This document shows, in pieces, positions 33,520 through 44,154 of a DNA stretch of 64,000 nt (within the stretch, counting starts at the first letter, position 1; each line of letters begins with the position of its first letter). Origin of the DNA: Tolypeutes matacus (taxonomy: Eukaryota; Chordata; Mammalia; Cingulata; Chlamyphoridae); the NCBI GenBank assembly GCA_026826555.1, contig JAKSZT010054569.1, positions 2,284,258 through 2,348,257 on the forward strand, written 5' to 3'. The notes below the pieces were generated by a model. It was not told the origin of the DNA. It made no database searches and worked only from the letters and a program-made list of their open reading frames with translations. The translations under genes and the position numbers were made by a program.

Positions 33520-33596
33520 CTTTCCCAGCTCATTCAATTATTCATTTGTTCATTCAACAAACTTGAGTGCTTCCTCTAAGTCAAGTACATGCTAGA
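33520..33596 (-). repeat. MIR/L2-type fossil scrap
   Basis: 'cattcaattattcatttgttcattcaacaaacttgagtgcttcctctaagtc' resembles the common 'attcaacaaatatttattgagcacctac' repeat end. Confidence 0.45.
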
Positions 33597-33597
33597 C

Positions 33598-33938
33598 CAG
33601 GAGTCTGCAAATTTTTCTGTAAAAGGCCAGATAGTAAATATTTTAGGCATTGAGGATTACACAGTCTTTCTCGTTAACTACTCAGCTCTGCCACTGTAGC
33701 ATGAAAGCGGCCAAAGGCACTAGGTAAGCAAATGAGCGTGGCTGTGTTCTAATAAAACTCTTTTTATGGACACTCGAAATCAAAGGTTATTTAATTTTCA
33801 CATCATGAAATCTTATTTACCCTTTTGAAATTTTCCCCAATTTATTTTAAAATGCAGAAACCATGCTTAACTCTTGGGTTATACAAAAACAGGCAGCAGG
33901 CCAGACTTAGGCCGAAAGCCACGGTTTGCCAACCCCTG
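33598..33938 (+). mobile_element. hAT-type non-autonomous DNA transposon fossil
   Basis: Starts 'caggagtctgcaaatttttctgtaaaaggccagatagtaaatattttagg', has 'gagcgtggctgtgttctaataaaactc', and ends 'acggtttgccaacccctg', so the CAG...CTG ends are kept. No matching 8-bp duplication is found. Confidence 0.75.
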
Positions 33939-34079
33939 GGTGTTGCAGAAGTGGCCACGGTTGACGGGGGCCTAGCCTGGTGGTACTTACCATTTGTGGG
34001 AGCAATGGAGATTCAACAAGTAATGTTAGATTGTTTATATGGTAACAGAAAAGAAACCCAATCAAAGAAATCCGTGGAA

Positions 34080-34272
34080 CTGCACTGCACAGTGAAACCT
34101 ACGTTAAACCGTGGACACAGTTAATAGTACAATTATAAAAATGTGCTTTCATCATTTGTAACAAATGCACCACACCAGTGCAAGGTGTGAATAATAGGAT
34201 GGTTTATGGGAACCCTGTATTTTATGCATGATTGTCCTGTAAACCCACAACTTGTAAAGAAAAAAAGATAAT
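34080..34272 (+). mobile_element. LINE 3'-end fragment
   Basis: 'catcatttgtaacaaatgcaccacaccagtgcaaggtgtgaataatagg' and 'atgggaaccctgtattttatgca' are related to the 11.6 and 48.0 kb copies and end near an A-rich tract. Confidence 0.5.
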
Positions 34273-34734
34273 TTAATAGTAATAACTAATTGCATAGGAA
34301 AGAAAAATAAAAGACGTAACTAGAAATTTTAACAGAAATAGCATTTAAATTGGGGAATCAGCCCTTGAAGGAGGAGCAGAGACCTAAGGAAGTGTGGTAT
34401 TTAGGCACATAAAGAGTGGATAAAAGAGGAAGCCGTCTAGGCAAAGGAGAATAATAAGCTCAAATGGGAAATCTGTGTGGTCATCTTTATCCCACTTTAC
34501 AGCCCTATCAGGTAAGTGCTGCCAGGAAGTTTTTAGACAGAGCATGTGGTGCCCAGGTTTCCTGGGAGTGGCCTCTTGTCCCAGTGTGATCATGGATGTG
34601 ATACAGCCACAGGAAAGGAAGTTCCTGTACGCTCCTAATTGTCATCACAGAGGTCCAAGCCCTTCTGCTCATTGTCATTATTCCTCCCTGGCTGGTAGGT
34701 AAGGGGCAATGACATTATAAAACAAAACAGGACT

Positions 34735-34870
34735 TGGTACGACTGGGATTGGACACCCCGGGTTCTGATTTCAGTTCTGCCACTGCCTTGCCACGGGATC
34801 CTGAGCACATCCCTTAACTTCCCTGGGCCTCAGTTTCCTAAACTGAAAACCAAAGGGCTTTTGTATGCCA
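34735..34870 (+). repeat. MIR fossil
   Basis: 'gggttctgatttcagttctgccactgccttgcc' then 'cttaacttccctgggcctcagtttcctaaactgaaaa': MIR 5' half and core. Confidence 0.75.
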
Positions 34871-35930
34871 AGAGTTTTCAAGCAGTTCCTTGAATCCTAG
34901 CAGTCCCCCACAGCTGTGTCAGGGCAGGTGACCTCAGCGTGACTGAGAGGTGGCACTCCAGGCTCCTTCAACCACAAGAGCCCCCTTGTCTCTGTTTTGT
35001 ATGTTGAGCTTCTGTGAAGAAGTTCATTCAAAACTAGGTTCCAAAGTTCACTGGGGTCCTCTGTGATAAGAGGCTCTTCTTCAAGTCTGTACCTATCAGG
35101 CCCCAAGGTGGGAGGGACCTCAGGCTTGGGGACTCCCAGAGGCATGGACCATGGTGCTGACCATTGCAGCTTTCTCTACAATGAGAATCAGGGAAAATCA
35201 AGCCATTTTCTCCAGGACAATGATAAACCTCACCCTGCTGGCTAAATAGTCAGGGAAAAACAAAAATATACAATTCATTTTAAGGTTACTCAGCTCTCTA
35301 TTACATCAGTGGTGCCACAGGCAATTAGTGGCATAAGTTAGGTGACAGCCCTTCTACTTCCCAGGAAATCAGCATCCTACCCTGAGGTGGGAGCACCCTC
35401 AGGGACTGAGCCAGGCGTCACCCCTCCAGGTGTTGTGGGAGGCAGCCTCAGGGCCCCTGCCCAGCGCCATCCAGCTTCCCTACTAGCTGCCGGAGCATGA
35501 TTCCACCAGAGCTTCCCTCTCCCCCTTGGTCCCATTGGCCAATAAGCCTTTGGCATCTGAGTCCTGTAAGGGGCATCCAACAATGAATGGCAGGAGAAGG
35601 GTCTGGACCCTGTTTGTTGAACTTTTCCCCAGTGTTTCTGAGTCACTCATGTCCCCTTCGCTCCCCTGGATAAGGTCTGGAGGCCCACATTTAATGACCA
35701 TCCTGCTTGCTTTTTCTTCAGGGGATCTCTTTCCAGGACTCACGCCACTCTATGGAACATGGGGCAAAGATGGATGAGCACCATGTTTCTGTCCTGTCCT
35801 CTCCCGATGACTGTCACACTGATAAATAATCCATGGGTGCCCTTGACACCCCCGCTGAGATGAATGGGGTCGTTAGAATCCACAGTGACAGTCCCACGTG
35901 GCATCGCGCCCCAGCTAACAACGTTTTCAT
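34871..35930. other. No feature recognised
   Basis: GC-moderate unique sequence. Several overlapping short frames carry no domain. Confidence 0.5.
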
Positions 35931-35934
35931 CCTG

Positions 35935-36082
35935 ATTCTTGCATTTTATACTCAAGATAACCCTAATAGGGAGGCAGAGGGGGCACGGTTATCCCATATG
36001 TCGCACGGGAGTGGAGGCACCTGGACCAAGCTACTAAATTGTGGTAGATCCAGAATTAGCGCCCAAGGCTTTGATTAAAGAT
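35935..36082 (-). repeat. MIR fossil fragment
   Basis: 'gcattttatactcaagataaccctaatagggaggcagaggggg' and 'gtggtagatccagaattagcgcccaaggc' follow the antisense MIR layout. Confidence 0.45.
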
Positions 36083-38445
36083 TAAGTCGATATTTGTAAA
36101 GCACTTAGAAACAGCCTGGGAACATGTTGCAGCACTAGGGTCCCCGTTCCTGGTCCCCCAATAAGTCCGGATTCGGAGAAGCCATTCATCAAGCTCTGAA
36201 CTGGCTCATTTGAAACTGCTTCTAGAATGGGCGCCCGAGAGCTCATTTCTCTGCATATAGGCAGAGCTATGTGCAAATGCAATTCTGGTTACTTCAAGCT
36301 ATGTAAAGTGAATTTGAGCTCCAGAAACGAATGATTTTAGAGGAATTATAAAACAGGTGCACATCCGATTCTGAAACCTCATTTGCTGGCTCCAGCAACC
36401 TGCTCCCTTTCCACCTAGGCAGGTGTCCCCCTGGGTCTGGCTCTTAAAATTTGCCGTGAAGCCTCAGTGGAGCTACTTGGCCCCTCTTCATTCTCCAAGC
36501 TCAGCTGCCTATTTCCAAATACCTGGCCTGGGCTCCTTCTGACCCACCAACACACCTCCTCTGCTTTAGGTATTTTCATTTCATAGTTTCTTTACCACCC
36601 TGGCTCTTCAAGTGCCTCCAGCCCCTCCCTTTGAATCATCTCATCCTACTTCCAGCTCCCACAAAGACCAGCCCTGCCCCATTCTTTTGAGCTCCCAGGC
36701 TACCCAATGCCATGCAAGCAATCCTGCACCCAAGCAGCCCTTAGCACATGGGCGTCCTACGTGGTGACAGGCCGGACACTTGCCTTGTGCCTCTCCCAGC
36801 ACGTTTGAGAGTCTCTTTCCACAGTCTCTGCTTTCCAGTTTGCTTCTCGCCTCATGCTACTTCTTTAGCCTCAGCATTTTGTTTCCTATATAAACTATGA
36901 TTTAGTGTCTTCTGCTTTTACTGCCTTCATTTCCAGAATTTCTTTTCTGTAGCCACCTCTTCTTATTTCACAATCTTCTGTTCTTTTCCATGGATGCTAT
37001 TCCCTTCTTTACCTCCTGAGTTTCTTAAGGAAATTTATTCAAAGTGAATAAGTGAAAGTTTGTATAAGCTCTTCTGGTTGTTATCTGCTGTTGTCATGGT
37101 GTTCTCCCACGCAGGCTTGGGATTTTGGGTTTGTGAGCTCACCTTCCACCGGAGATTTCTCCTGTGAATATTCCGGGTGATGGAGGTCTCCCAGGAAAGC
37201 AGCCTTGCCCGGCTTCAGTCCCAGGCTTGAGGGGAATGGCTCTGTTCCAGGCCTGTGCTGCCTACTTGGTTTGCCCCCTCTTGTATGGGTGGTGTGGTTC
37301 CGGGTCCCTCCTCACTGCTGTGACATAGCTCTGGACCCCTAGTGTCATGTGAGTGACCAGTGGGCAGCTCAATACCAACCCCAACCTTGGGAAGACGGTA
37401 GGGATGGAGGAGGACACAGCACAATTCTCTAACACCGATGAGTGTCACGACCCTGTCCCCACTATCATAAGGGGGTCTTGGCCTCACTGGAGGCAAAAAG
37501 CTGTGGCTCTTTTACCCATTATGGATTCCCTATTTTTTCCTTTTCTATTTATTGGGCGTAAGGAATCCCTGTCTCAATCTAGTGAGATGTTTCTTGTTTT
37601 GAGTATGGATACGTATTTGTTAACTCTTATTACTTTTAAGTAGTTTGCTATCTTTTCCCGTATTTTGGAGTGGAAAAGGGAGCGGTCGCTTCTGCTCAGT
37701 CTGCCCTCTCCCCTGCCCCTGTCCAAGCCTGCAGTTTACTGCAGGTCCCGCAGATAAAGCTCTAGTCACATCCTTGTGTCCCAAGAGCTGACTCATTCAA
37801 CAGCTTCAGTTAAAAGCCCCTTAGCCTCCAATGACTTAATGACAAATCTACATCCCCTTCTTAGGGATTGGTTTTAGCTTAAAAAACGTGTCATCAAGTG
37901 AGTCACCATCCTACTTCTGGCTGTCAGTCCCTCATTGACTTTGAAACATTAAAAAGTCCTTAAGAGCTCACATTTTTATTTTATCACATCTGGGATTGTC
38001 CCTTATACTAAGGATATTCTTGTTACACCATAGACTTTTCAATTACATAGCACTCCTCTAGGACAGAGTGTAATTTTTTTTTTGCAGAGTCAGACATTTA
38101 AGTGAATTTTATTGTCAGGTTTTCTTTGTAGTCATTTTAAAGTCAGCCACTGTTTCTTAAGCTACCTCTGAGGTAACTTATCTTTTGATGACACAGCTAT
38201 ATCTTTTTACAGTGTTTCACACCATACACTTTAAGTGCCTGGGAATCGTTTTTTAAAGCAGAGATTTTTTTGTTTTGGTTTATGATTTTTCTATATGTCC
38301 TTTTACGTGCAGTTTTAGGTGTCCATATATTTTGTAATGGAGAGCAAAAGAGATGGCTTATGGTGTCTTGTAATTTAAGACATAATAGAATATTTATTTT
38401 TATAATATAACTTATTCATTTATAATAGTTATTGTTTCTCAGTTA
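36083..38445. other. No gene; possible old LINE-derived block 36,860-37,700
   Basis: Text such as 'gggattttgggtttgtgagctcaccttccaccggagatttctcctgtgaata' and long T/C-rich stretches suggest an old L1- or HAL1-type antisense fragment, but I cannot assign it. No coding sequence supported. Confidence 0.35.
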
Positions 38446-38449
38446 TCAA

Positions 38450-38720
38450 ATCAACTCATGCCCATTATAAAATAATCATCAAATACATACATTTTAAAAT
38501 AATAAAGTAAAGGTCATCCATAATTCCCTTATTCAGAGACTATTAATCACTTAATATTTTGGAGTATTTTCTTCCAGTATTTTTTCTGTTCATATGACTA
38601 TACATGTATATTAAATATTTCATAATTGAAATCCTATTATATACACTTTTTATAGCCCACTATTTTCCCTTAGTGTCATATAATTTTAAAGCCACAGCCA
38701 GAAGCCCTGAGCACTAGAGA
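38450..38720 (-). mobile_element. Old L1 3'UTR fragment, antisense
   Basis: 'ataaagtaaaggtcatccataattcccttattcagagactattaatca', 'tttggagtattttcttccagtattttttctgttcatat', and 'tttttatagcccactattttcc' are typical of L1M/ME 3'UTR. Confidence 0.6.
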
Positions 38721-38876
38721 TCCGTCGGAGCCATGAGCTTTCACAGTGTCCTTAATAAAAGATGATAGGGTAAGAACAATTTGTTTAGGATCATGCCACG
38801 TGTTAGTGTCACCCTTAGGTTTCTCCACAGAGTCCCGCTACACTGCTCCATGTGCAAAAAACTAGTGTTGCACTTT

Positions 38877-39059
38877 TTTTTTTTTTAAAGATTTTATTTA
38901 TTTATTCATTTATCTCCCCCTTGCTGCTTGTGCTCGCTGGGTCAGCTAACCACGCCGTGCGGGCGGGCTTGCCTTCACCAGGAGGCCCCGGGAACCGAAC
39001 CCGGGGCCTCCTATATGGTAGACGGGAGCCCCACTGATTGAGCCACAGCCGCTTCCCAG
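38877..39059 (-). mobile_element. DAS-type SINE, antisense, with perfect 14-bp duplication
   Basis: T tract and 'aaagattttatttattta', then a body ending 'gagccacagccgcttccc', the antisense head. A B-box-like 'gttcggttcc' reads on the sense strand. The duplication tagtgttgcacttt is at 38863-38876 and 39060-39073. Many CpGs remain, so it is a young copy. Confidence 0.9.
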
Positions 39060-39339
39060 TAGTGTTGCACTTTGAAATGCACTCTCGGAGCCTCCGTTTT
39101 CTCTTCCATAAAGTGAGGAGAGGGAGTAGGTGCTAAAGCCGAAGGAGAGCCTCGGCGCTTTGGCCCTGCCTCCCTTGGCAGACGCTGGGGTTGGCAGCAC
39201 CGCGTGACTCATCACAGCGATACCCAGCACCCGTCCTCTGTTTCCCCCTCTGAACGCCCTACCTGCCCTGCTGGCGGCAGAGCAGGGTCCTACGTCTCCC
39301 TCGAGCTGTTCTGCATCGTATCTGGTAAAGAGAAGGGAG

Positions 39340-39700
39340 CTCTCCAGGAGCTTTCAAGGTTCTAATTAAACACGATGCCAGCCAAGCAGCAATACATATT
39401 AAAACTTTTATTAGAAATACTACTGAGCTTCCATGTTAATCAGGAAGCCACATCTTCCTGTAATGGGCAAAATTACTCCTTAGATCATTAGGACCCGTGG
39501 AGACCTCTCAGCCATCAGATTTTGTGTGTGTGTCCTAAAGCAAAACTCTGTATGAGTCACCTTCCATTTTAGGAGCTAATACACTTATTTAATATTATTT
39601 GATTGGTTATGTAATTTTAAGAAAAGAATGTGTGGCTTTATTGAGGAATTTCTGACGACTCCATGGCAAATGGAATGACTCAGCACCAAATTAACAGCGT
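39340..39700. promoter_or_regulatory. Candidate conserved non-coding element
   Basis: A repeat-free block containing 'ggttctaattaaacacgatgcc', 'catattaaaacttttattag', 'catgttaatcaggaagcc' and 'aattactccttagatcatta'. AT-rich, homeodomain-like words, no frame. Candidate only. Confidence 0.3.
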
Positions 39701-40395
39701 CGGTTCATATTCTCGCTTGATTGATCATTTTCACATGCTTCGAAGCACAACAGATATGATGGCTCTGGGAAAGAACACTAAATCTCCCGTGTCTCACCAT
39801 CCTGTTGACAGTAGAGACTTAAGTGGAGTCCGTTCTGTGAGGCTGCCTGGGCTTGCTGTCCACTCCTTGTCACCAGTCTGGGGATTGGATTTCCAAAAGA
39901 CTCTCTTTTCTTCCAATTCCCTTCACCTAACTTCTAATAATAGGCTCATATTTCCCAGATCCTTTTTCTGTGGCCTTAAAGAAATTCATTGGTTTTTGTT
40001 TTATTCCTGGTTTTGGAGTGAATGGTATTTTTATGTCCACTTTGAAGCAGAGAGAACTAAGTACTGACTGGTCCATATTTTTCGAAAACTGAAAACACTA
40101 GAATGTTACTGGAACACCATTCCCCTGGGGAGAAATTCTTTGGGCCCCATCACAAAAGGAAATGACAAATGTCCTCAAGGACTCTTGATGAGGTCTGACC
40201 TCATGCAAAGACATAGTAGCCAGCATGTACTTGAAAAGAATGTTCCTGGGAGGTTCCCACACGCTGGCAATGCTCCTTCTTAGGAGTCAGGACCTGCCCA
40301 GCATCCCTGAGGAATTCTTCAGTGGCCAAAGTCCTTGTCACCAGGCCAAAACTCTTTCTAGACTTTATTTTCTTCAAATACCTTTTTGCCTACAG
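39701..40395. other. No feature recognised
   Basis: A 134-codon frame at 39663-40067 on the plus strand has no motif or signal and is judged spurious. Confidence 0.5.
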
Positions 40396-40399
40396 CTGG

Positions 40400-40605
40400 T
40401 CCCTTTCTGTAGAGTTCTCCAATGGTTTTAGGATCAAGTTATAAATCCATAAAAAGGCACAAGGCCCTCAGAAGCTGGCCTCTGCCCACCTCTCCAGTCT
40501 CCTCTTCCCCTCCCCACCCCCCAACCATTTTGAATTTCTAACATTTCCTTGTACTCTTAGACATATTGCTTCCTCTACCTGGCAAGGAAAGATGGTTTGG
40601 GAAAA
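40400..40605 (+). repeat. L2 LINE fossil
   Basis: 'aaggcacaaggccctcagaagctggcctctgcccacctctccagtctc' is the L2 'aaggccctacatgatctggcc' region. Confidence 0.6.
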
Positions 40606-40934
40606 GAGATGAGTTTTTTTAGACACATTGAGTGAAGGTGACAGCAAAATAGTCAAGATGTCTATAGGCTATTAAAAATACAGGACATGGAGAATGCAAG
40701 ATGTTGGGACAAGATGTTGGACCCGAATATCATTTTTAGAGAGGGGGGTGATTGAAACCATCAAGCTTGTATATATTCTCTGAGGAAATGGAAATATAGG
40801 GAGAAGTCACAGGGCCCAAGACAGAGTCTCTGTTGGGTGTTGGGGGAATCAAAATCTGGTTAAAGGGCAGGTTAGGGGCAGATCCAACTGGGGAAGCTCA
40901 GGGGTAAGAGGAAAAATCGTGGCATTGTGTGATT

Positions 40935-41045
40935 GAAAGAGAATGGAGATAACATTTGTTGAGTATCTCGTAAGTGCCAACACTATATTGGGTGATGTAT
41001 ATTAGGCTGAAATTCAAACCTAACGCTCATTTTCTCTCCAATATA
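40935..41045 (-). repeat. MIR/L2-type fossil
   Basis: 'gagataacatttgttgagtatctcgtaagtgccaacactat' is the antisense MIR 3' end. Confidence 0.55.
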
Positions 41046-41435
41046 TCATCACCCCAGAGATGATTCCAGTGCCAAATATTACAAAGCTCAATAGGATGAA
41101 GATTGAGAATGATCATTGAATCTACCTAAAGGAAATCATTGATAACAATCAAGAGATGAGACACTATTGGAATGAGATCTAATTTTTTATTAATATTTAT
41201 CATCTTTGGGGTATAGTAGAAGCAGCAAAAAACCAGAGGTTTTATTCTTAACTCTTTCATTAACTAGCTAAGTCATGAATGCACTTGATCTCCATTTCCA
41301 CAACTATGAGTGGGCTGTTTTATTAAATGATCTGGTCTCCAGTTCTTACTGGAGGCCATAATCCTAATTCCGTGACTTTTGTTACAAATGCCTTACACGG
41401 TGTAGTGCTATGTGAGGCAGAAGCTGTTTTGTTTA
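41046..41435. other. No feature recognised
   Basis: AT-rich unique-looking sequence. Confidence 0.45.
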
Positions 41436-41439
41436 CTAG

Positions 41440-41535
41440 TTTTACTAATGTATACACAGAGCCTAGCATGGTGCCTATCACATAGTAGGCACTACACATT
41501 TATCTTTTAAATAACTGAACCAATAAATTATGTAT
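41440..41535 (+). repeat. L2 LINE 3' end
   Basis: 'acagagcctagcatggtgcctatcacatagtaggcactacacattta' is the L2 terminal region. Confidence 0.7.
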
Positions 41536-42325
41536 TGATTTAAAACAAAATGTAGGCATTATCATTTGGGGAACCTGTACAATTTAAGACAGTATATTAA
41601 AAATCAGCCTTTAAGAGTAACTGAGACAAACACCTGATGATTCTGAAATTCTTAAAATTAAATGAATATTCAGATATCCTTTCATTCAAGGTGTAAAAGC
41701 GTGTGAAACTACAGTTGAAGTTAGGACATTGTAGAAGTGGAGCGAAGAAGTGTGAGAATAACCCATCTAAATCATGCTATCTTTGACATATTAAAATCAG
41801 AAAAATGTAAGTCAATCTGAGTCTTCACTAGATCTTTAAAATATCAATAGGCAGACATGGCATTGATGCATTTGGAAAACAAATCCAGACCTAGTAACGG
41901 CAGGTCGGTGTTGTGTTTTGGGTTATTTTAGATTATACTAAGACCTGGGAGGATAGAGATGCTTTATATATATTTACTTCTATTTATCTTCTCTTTTAAA
42001 GAAACAATGGGTTTGGTTTTTTTTTTCTGGTTATAAATTAGCCCCTGTTTGTGGTATACCATTTTGAAAGCAGGAATGCAGAAAGAAGAAACTAGAAGCT
42101 CCCTATAATCCTAGCTAGCAGAGATGACCTGTTTTACTAATGCGGAATGTTTCTTTCCAGTCTTTTTTCTGGGATACTAATGGTGCCATGGCCCCTCAAG
42201 CGGAGGCTGACTTGGCCATTAGGCAGACAGCAGAGCAGCCCAGTAAGAGCTCTGCACACACACCCCCTCCACCTCTGGGGACAAGACTGGCTCAGTTGTC
42301 TAGACTCCTGGGGTCCAAGCAGGAC
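41536..42325. other. No feature recognised
   Basis: AT-rich unique-looking sequence. No gene. Confidence 0.45.
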
Positions 42326-42334
42326 CCCAGGAGT

Positions 42335-42766
42335 TATGCATTCATTATGCCCCCAAAAAGATTGGTTGACGTAATCCCCTCTACCTCAGAATGGGACCTT
42401 ATTTGGAAATAGGGTCATTATAGACAGCACTTAGGTGAGTTAAAATAAGGTCACACTGGTGTAGGGTGGGCTCTTAATGCCACAGCCCTCTCCTCATTAG
42501 AAGGGAGAAGAGACCCAGATGGACACAGTAGGAAAGACAGACGGGGGATGGCAGAGGCAGAGCCCGAAGTGCTGCAGCTAATCCAGCAGCACCGAGGATT
42601 ACTGGAAGAGGCAAGGAAGGCTTCCCCCTACAGGTTTCAGAGGGAGCATGGCCCTGCTGGCAATTTGATTTCAGGCTTCTAGTCTCTGGAACTGTGAGGC
42701 GACACATTTCTTGTTTCAAGCCACCAAGTTTGTGCTACTTCGTTAGGGCAGCCCTGGGAAGTTAAG
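42335..42766 (+). mobile_element. MLT1-type MaLR LTR fossil
   Basis: 'acctcagaatgggaccttatttggaaatagggtc', 'agtagggtgggctcttaatgc', 'ggaagaggcaaggaaggcttccccctacag', 'tttgatttcaggcttctagtctctggaactgtgag', 'caagccaccaagtttgtgctacttcgttagggcagccctgggaa' appear in MLT1 order on the plus strand. The 5' boundary is uncertain. Confidence 0.7.
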
Positions 42767-43930
42767 GTAACCATGCCTCGCACTCGTGGTCCTAGCCCAT
42801 TTCCTCGTTGTCAAGCCAGCTCTCAGCTGCCAGCCCACCTCTCCCTCCTCTTGGTTTCCAGAGCTCTCCCGCTTCCTCCCCTAGGTCCCAGAAATTCTCT
42901 TGGCTTCAGAGAACCTTGCTCCCAAGCTTTAGTACTCTGAGCCACCACTTTGTCTCATCAGACATATTTCATTCCCTTACTCAGTTTTAAAACCTATAAG
43001 ATCCTTCTTTTACTTGAAAATGTGTTCTTCTCTCTTTCACTGTCTTCCTCTCTCCACCCCCACTCCATATTTTCTTCTTGAGACAGACCTTTTGGGTCTG
43101 TTACTACACCACAGAATAATCTCAAATTGTGCGTAAGACAAACAAGCAAGTTTGGAGGAGGCAGCCACCGTCTCATGTCCCAAACTTGGATGACTCTGAA
43201 ACAAAGTACTACTTTAGCCAAACTGAAGTTGTTTTCAAATATCTGAACAATAAGAAAAAAGTGGGAAATCATCTGAATATTTTCTAATATTGAGATATTA
43301 TGCTTCACATCATCGAAATATTCAAGTATCCATCTACTTGGCATCACAAAGAAAAGACATCTGGGTAAAGGATTGCTTTTTACTTTTCATCCAGATGTTC
43401 TGATAGCGTGAAAAGATAGATTTGGATGCATGACTTCCTTTCCATTTAAGTTTATATCTTGTAAATACCCTATTCCTTCCGTTTCTTCCTTTTGCAATTT
43501 TATCAGGGACTTCATTTTCCCAGCTTCTTTTGGCCCCCTCCCCTGATTTTGCTAAGATAAAAAAGGTCTCAACTTCAATGTGTTCTTTTGAGAAAAGTAA
43601 AAAAGAGAGAATCCCATCACCCTAAACACACCCCACACCCACATTTCCAGTGGTTGTGCTAGTGAATAGTTAACAAGTAGTTTTCCAAGAAAAGTAGGAA
43701 GGGGTTCTTATTTGTGATGTTTGCCTATTTCCAAGTGTAAACACTCCCACGGATTTTAAGTAACATGAAATCAGGAAAAGATGTACATGTCACACCATGA
43801 TATAGCATTTCTACCATTTAGATAATGCATCTATAAGCATATAACCTCAAAGACACAAATATTCGTAAAATAATTAGGAGGTGGTGGGTTTTGAGTGATT
43901 ATTACCTTTGTTTTTAATATACTTTATTTA
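42767..43930. other. No feature recognised
   Basis: Unique-looking sequence. The frame at 42994-43347 (minus, 117 codons) shows no domain. Confidence 0.45.
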
Positions 43931-43933
43931 ATT

Positions 43934-44146
43934 CAGGATTTCTTAGTCTTGACCCTATTGGCATTTGGGGCTGGGTCATTTTTTGTTGGGGAGGGGGACT
44001 GCCTTGTGACTGTAGTATGTTTACCAGCATCCCTGGCCTCTACCCACTAGGGAGTAGTACCTCCTATAGTGACAGCCAAAAAAAATGTTTCCAGACATTG
44101 CCAAATGTCCCCTGGGGTGCAAAATCACCCCCAGTGAGAAGCACTG
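43934..44146 (-). mobile_element. MER5A-like hAT DNA transposon with perfect 8-bp duplication
   Basis: Antisense MER5-type sequence: 'cattggcaaatgtcccctggggtgcaaaatcacccccagtgagaagcactg' and 'ccagcatccctggcctctacccacta'. CAG...CTG ends are flanked by atttaatt at 43926-43933 and 44147-44154, an exact 8-bp hAT duplication. Confidence 0.85.
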
Positions 44147-44154
44147 ATTTAATT

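Noticed and set aside
39663..40067. 134-codon plus-strand frame
   Set aside because: No signal peptide, domain or homologous motif; length is within chance expectation for 64 kb in six frames.
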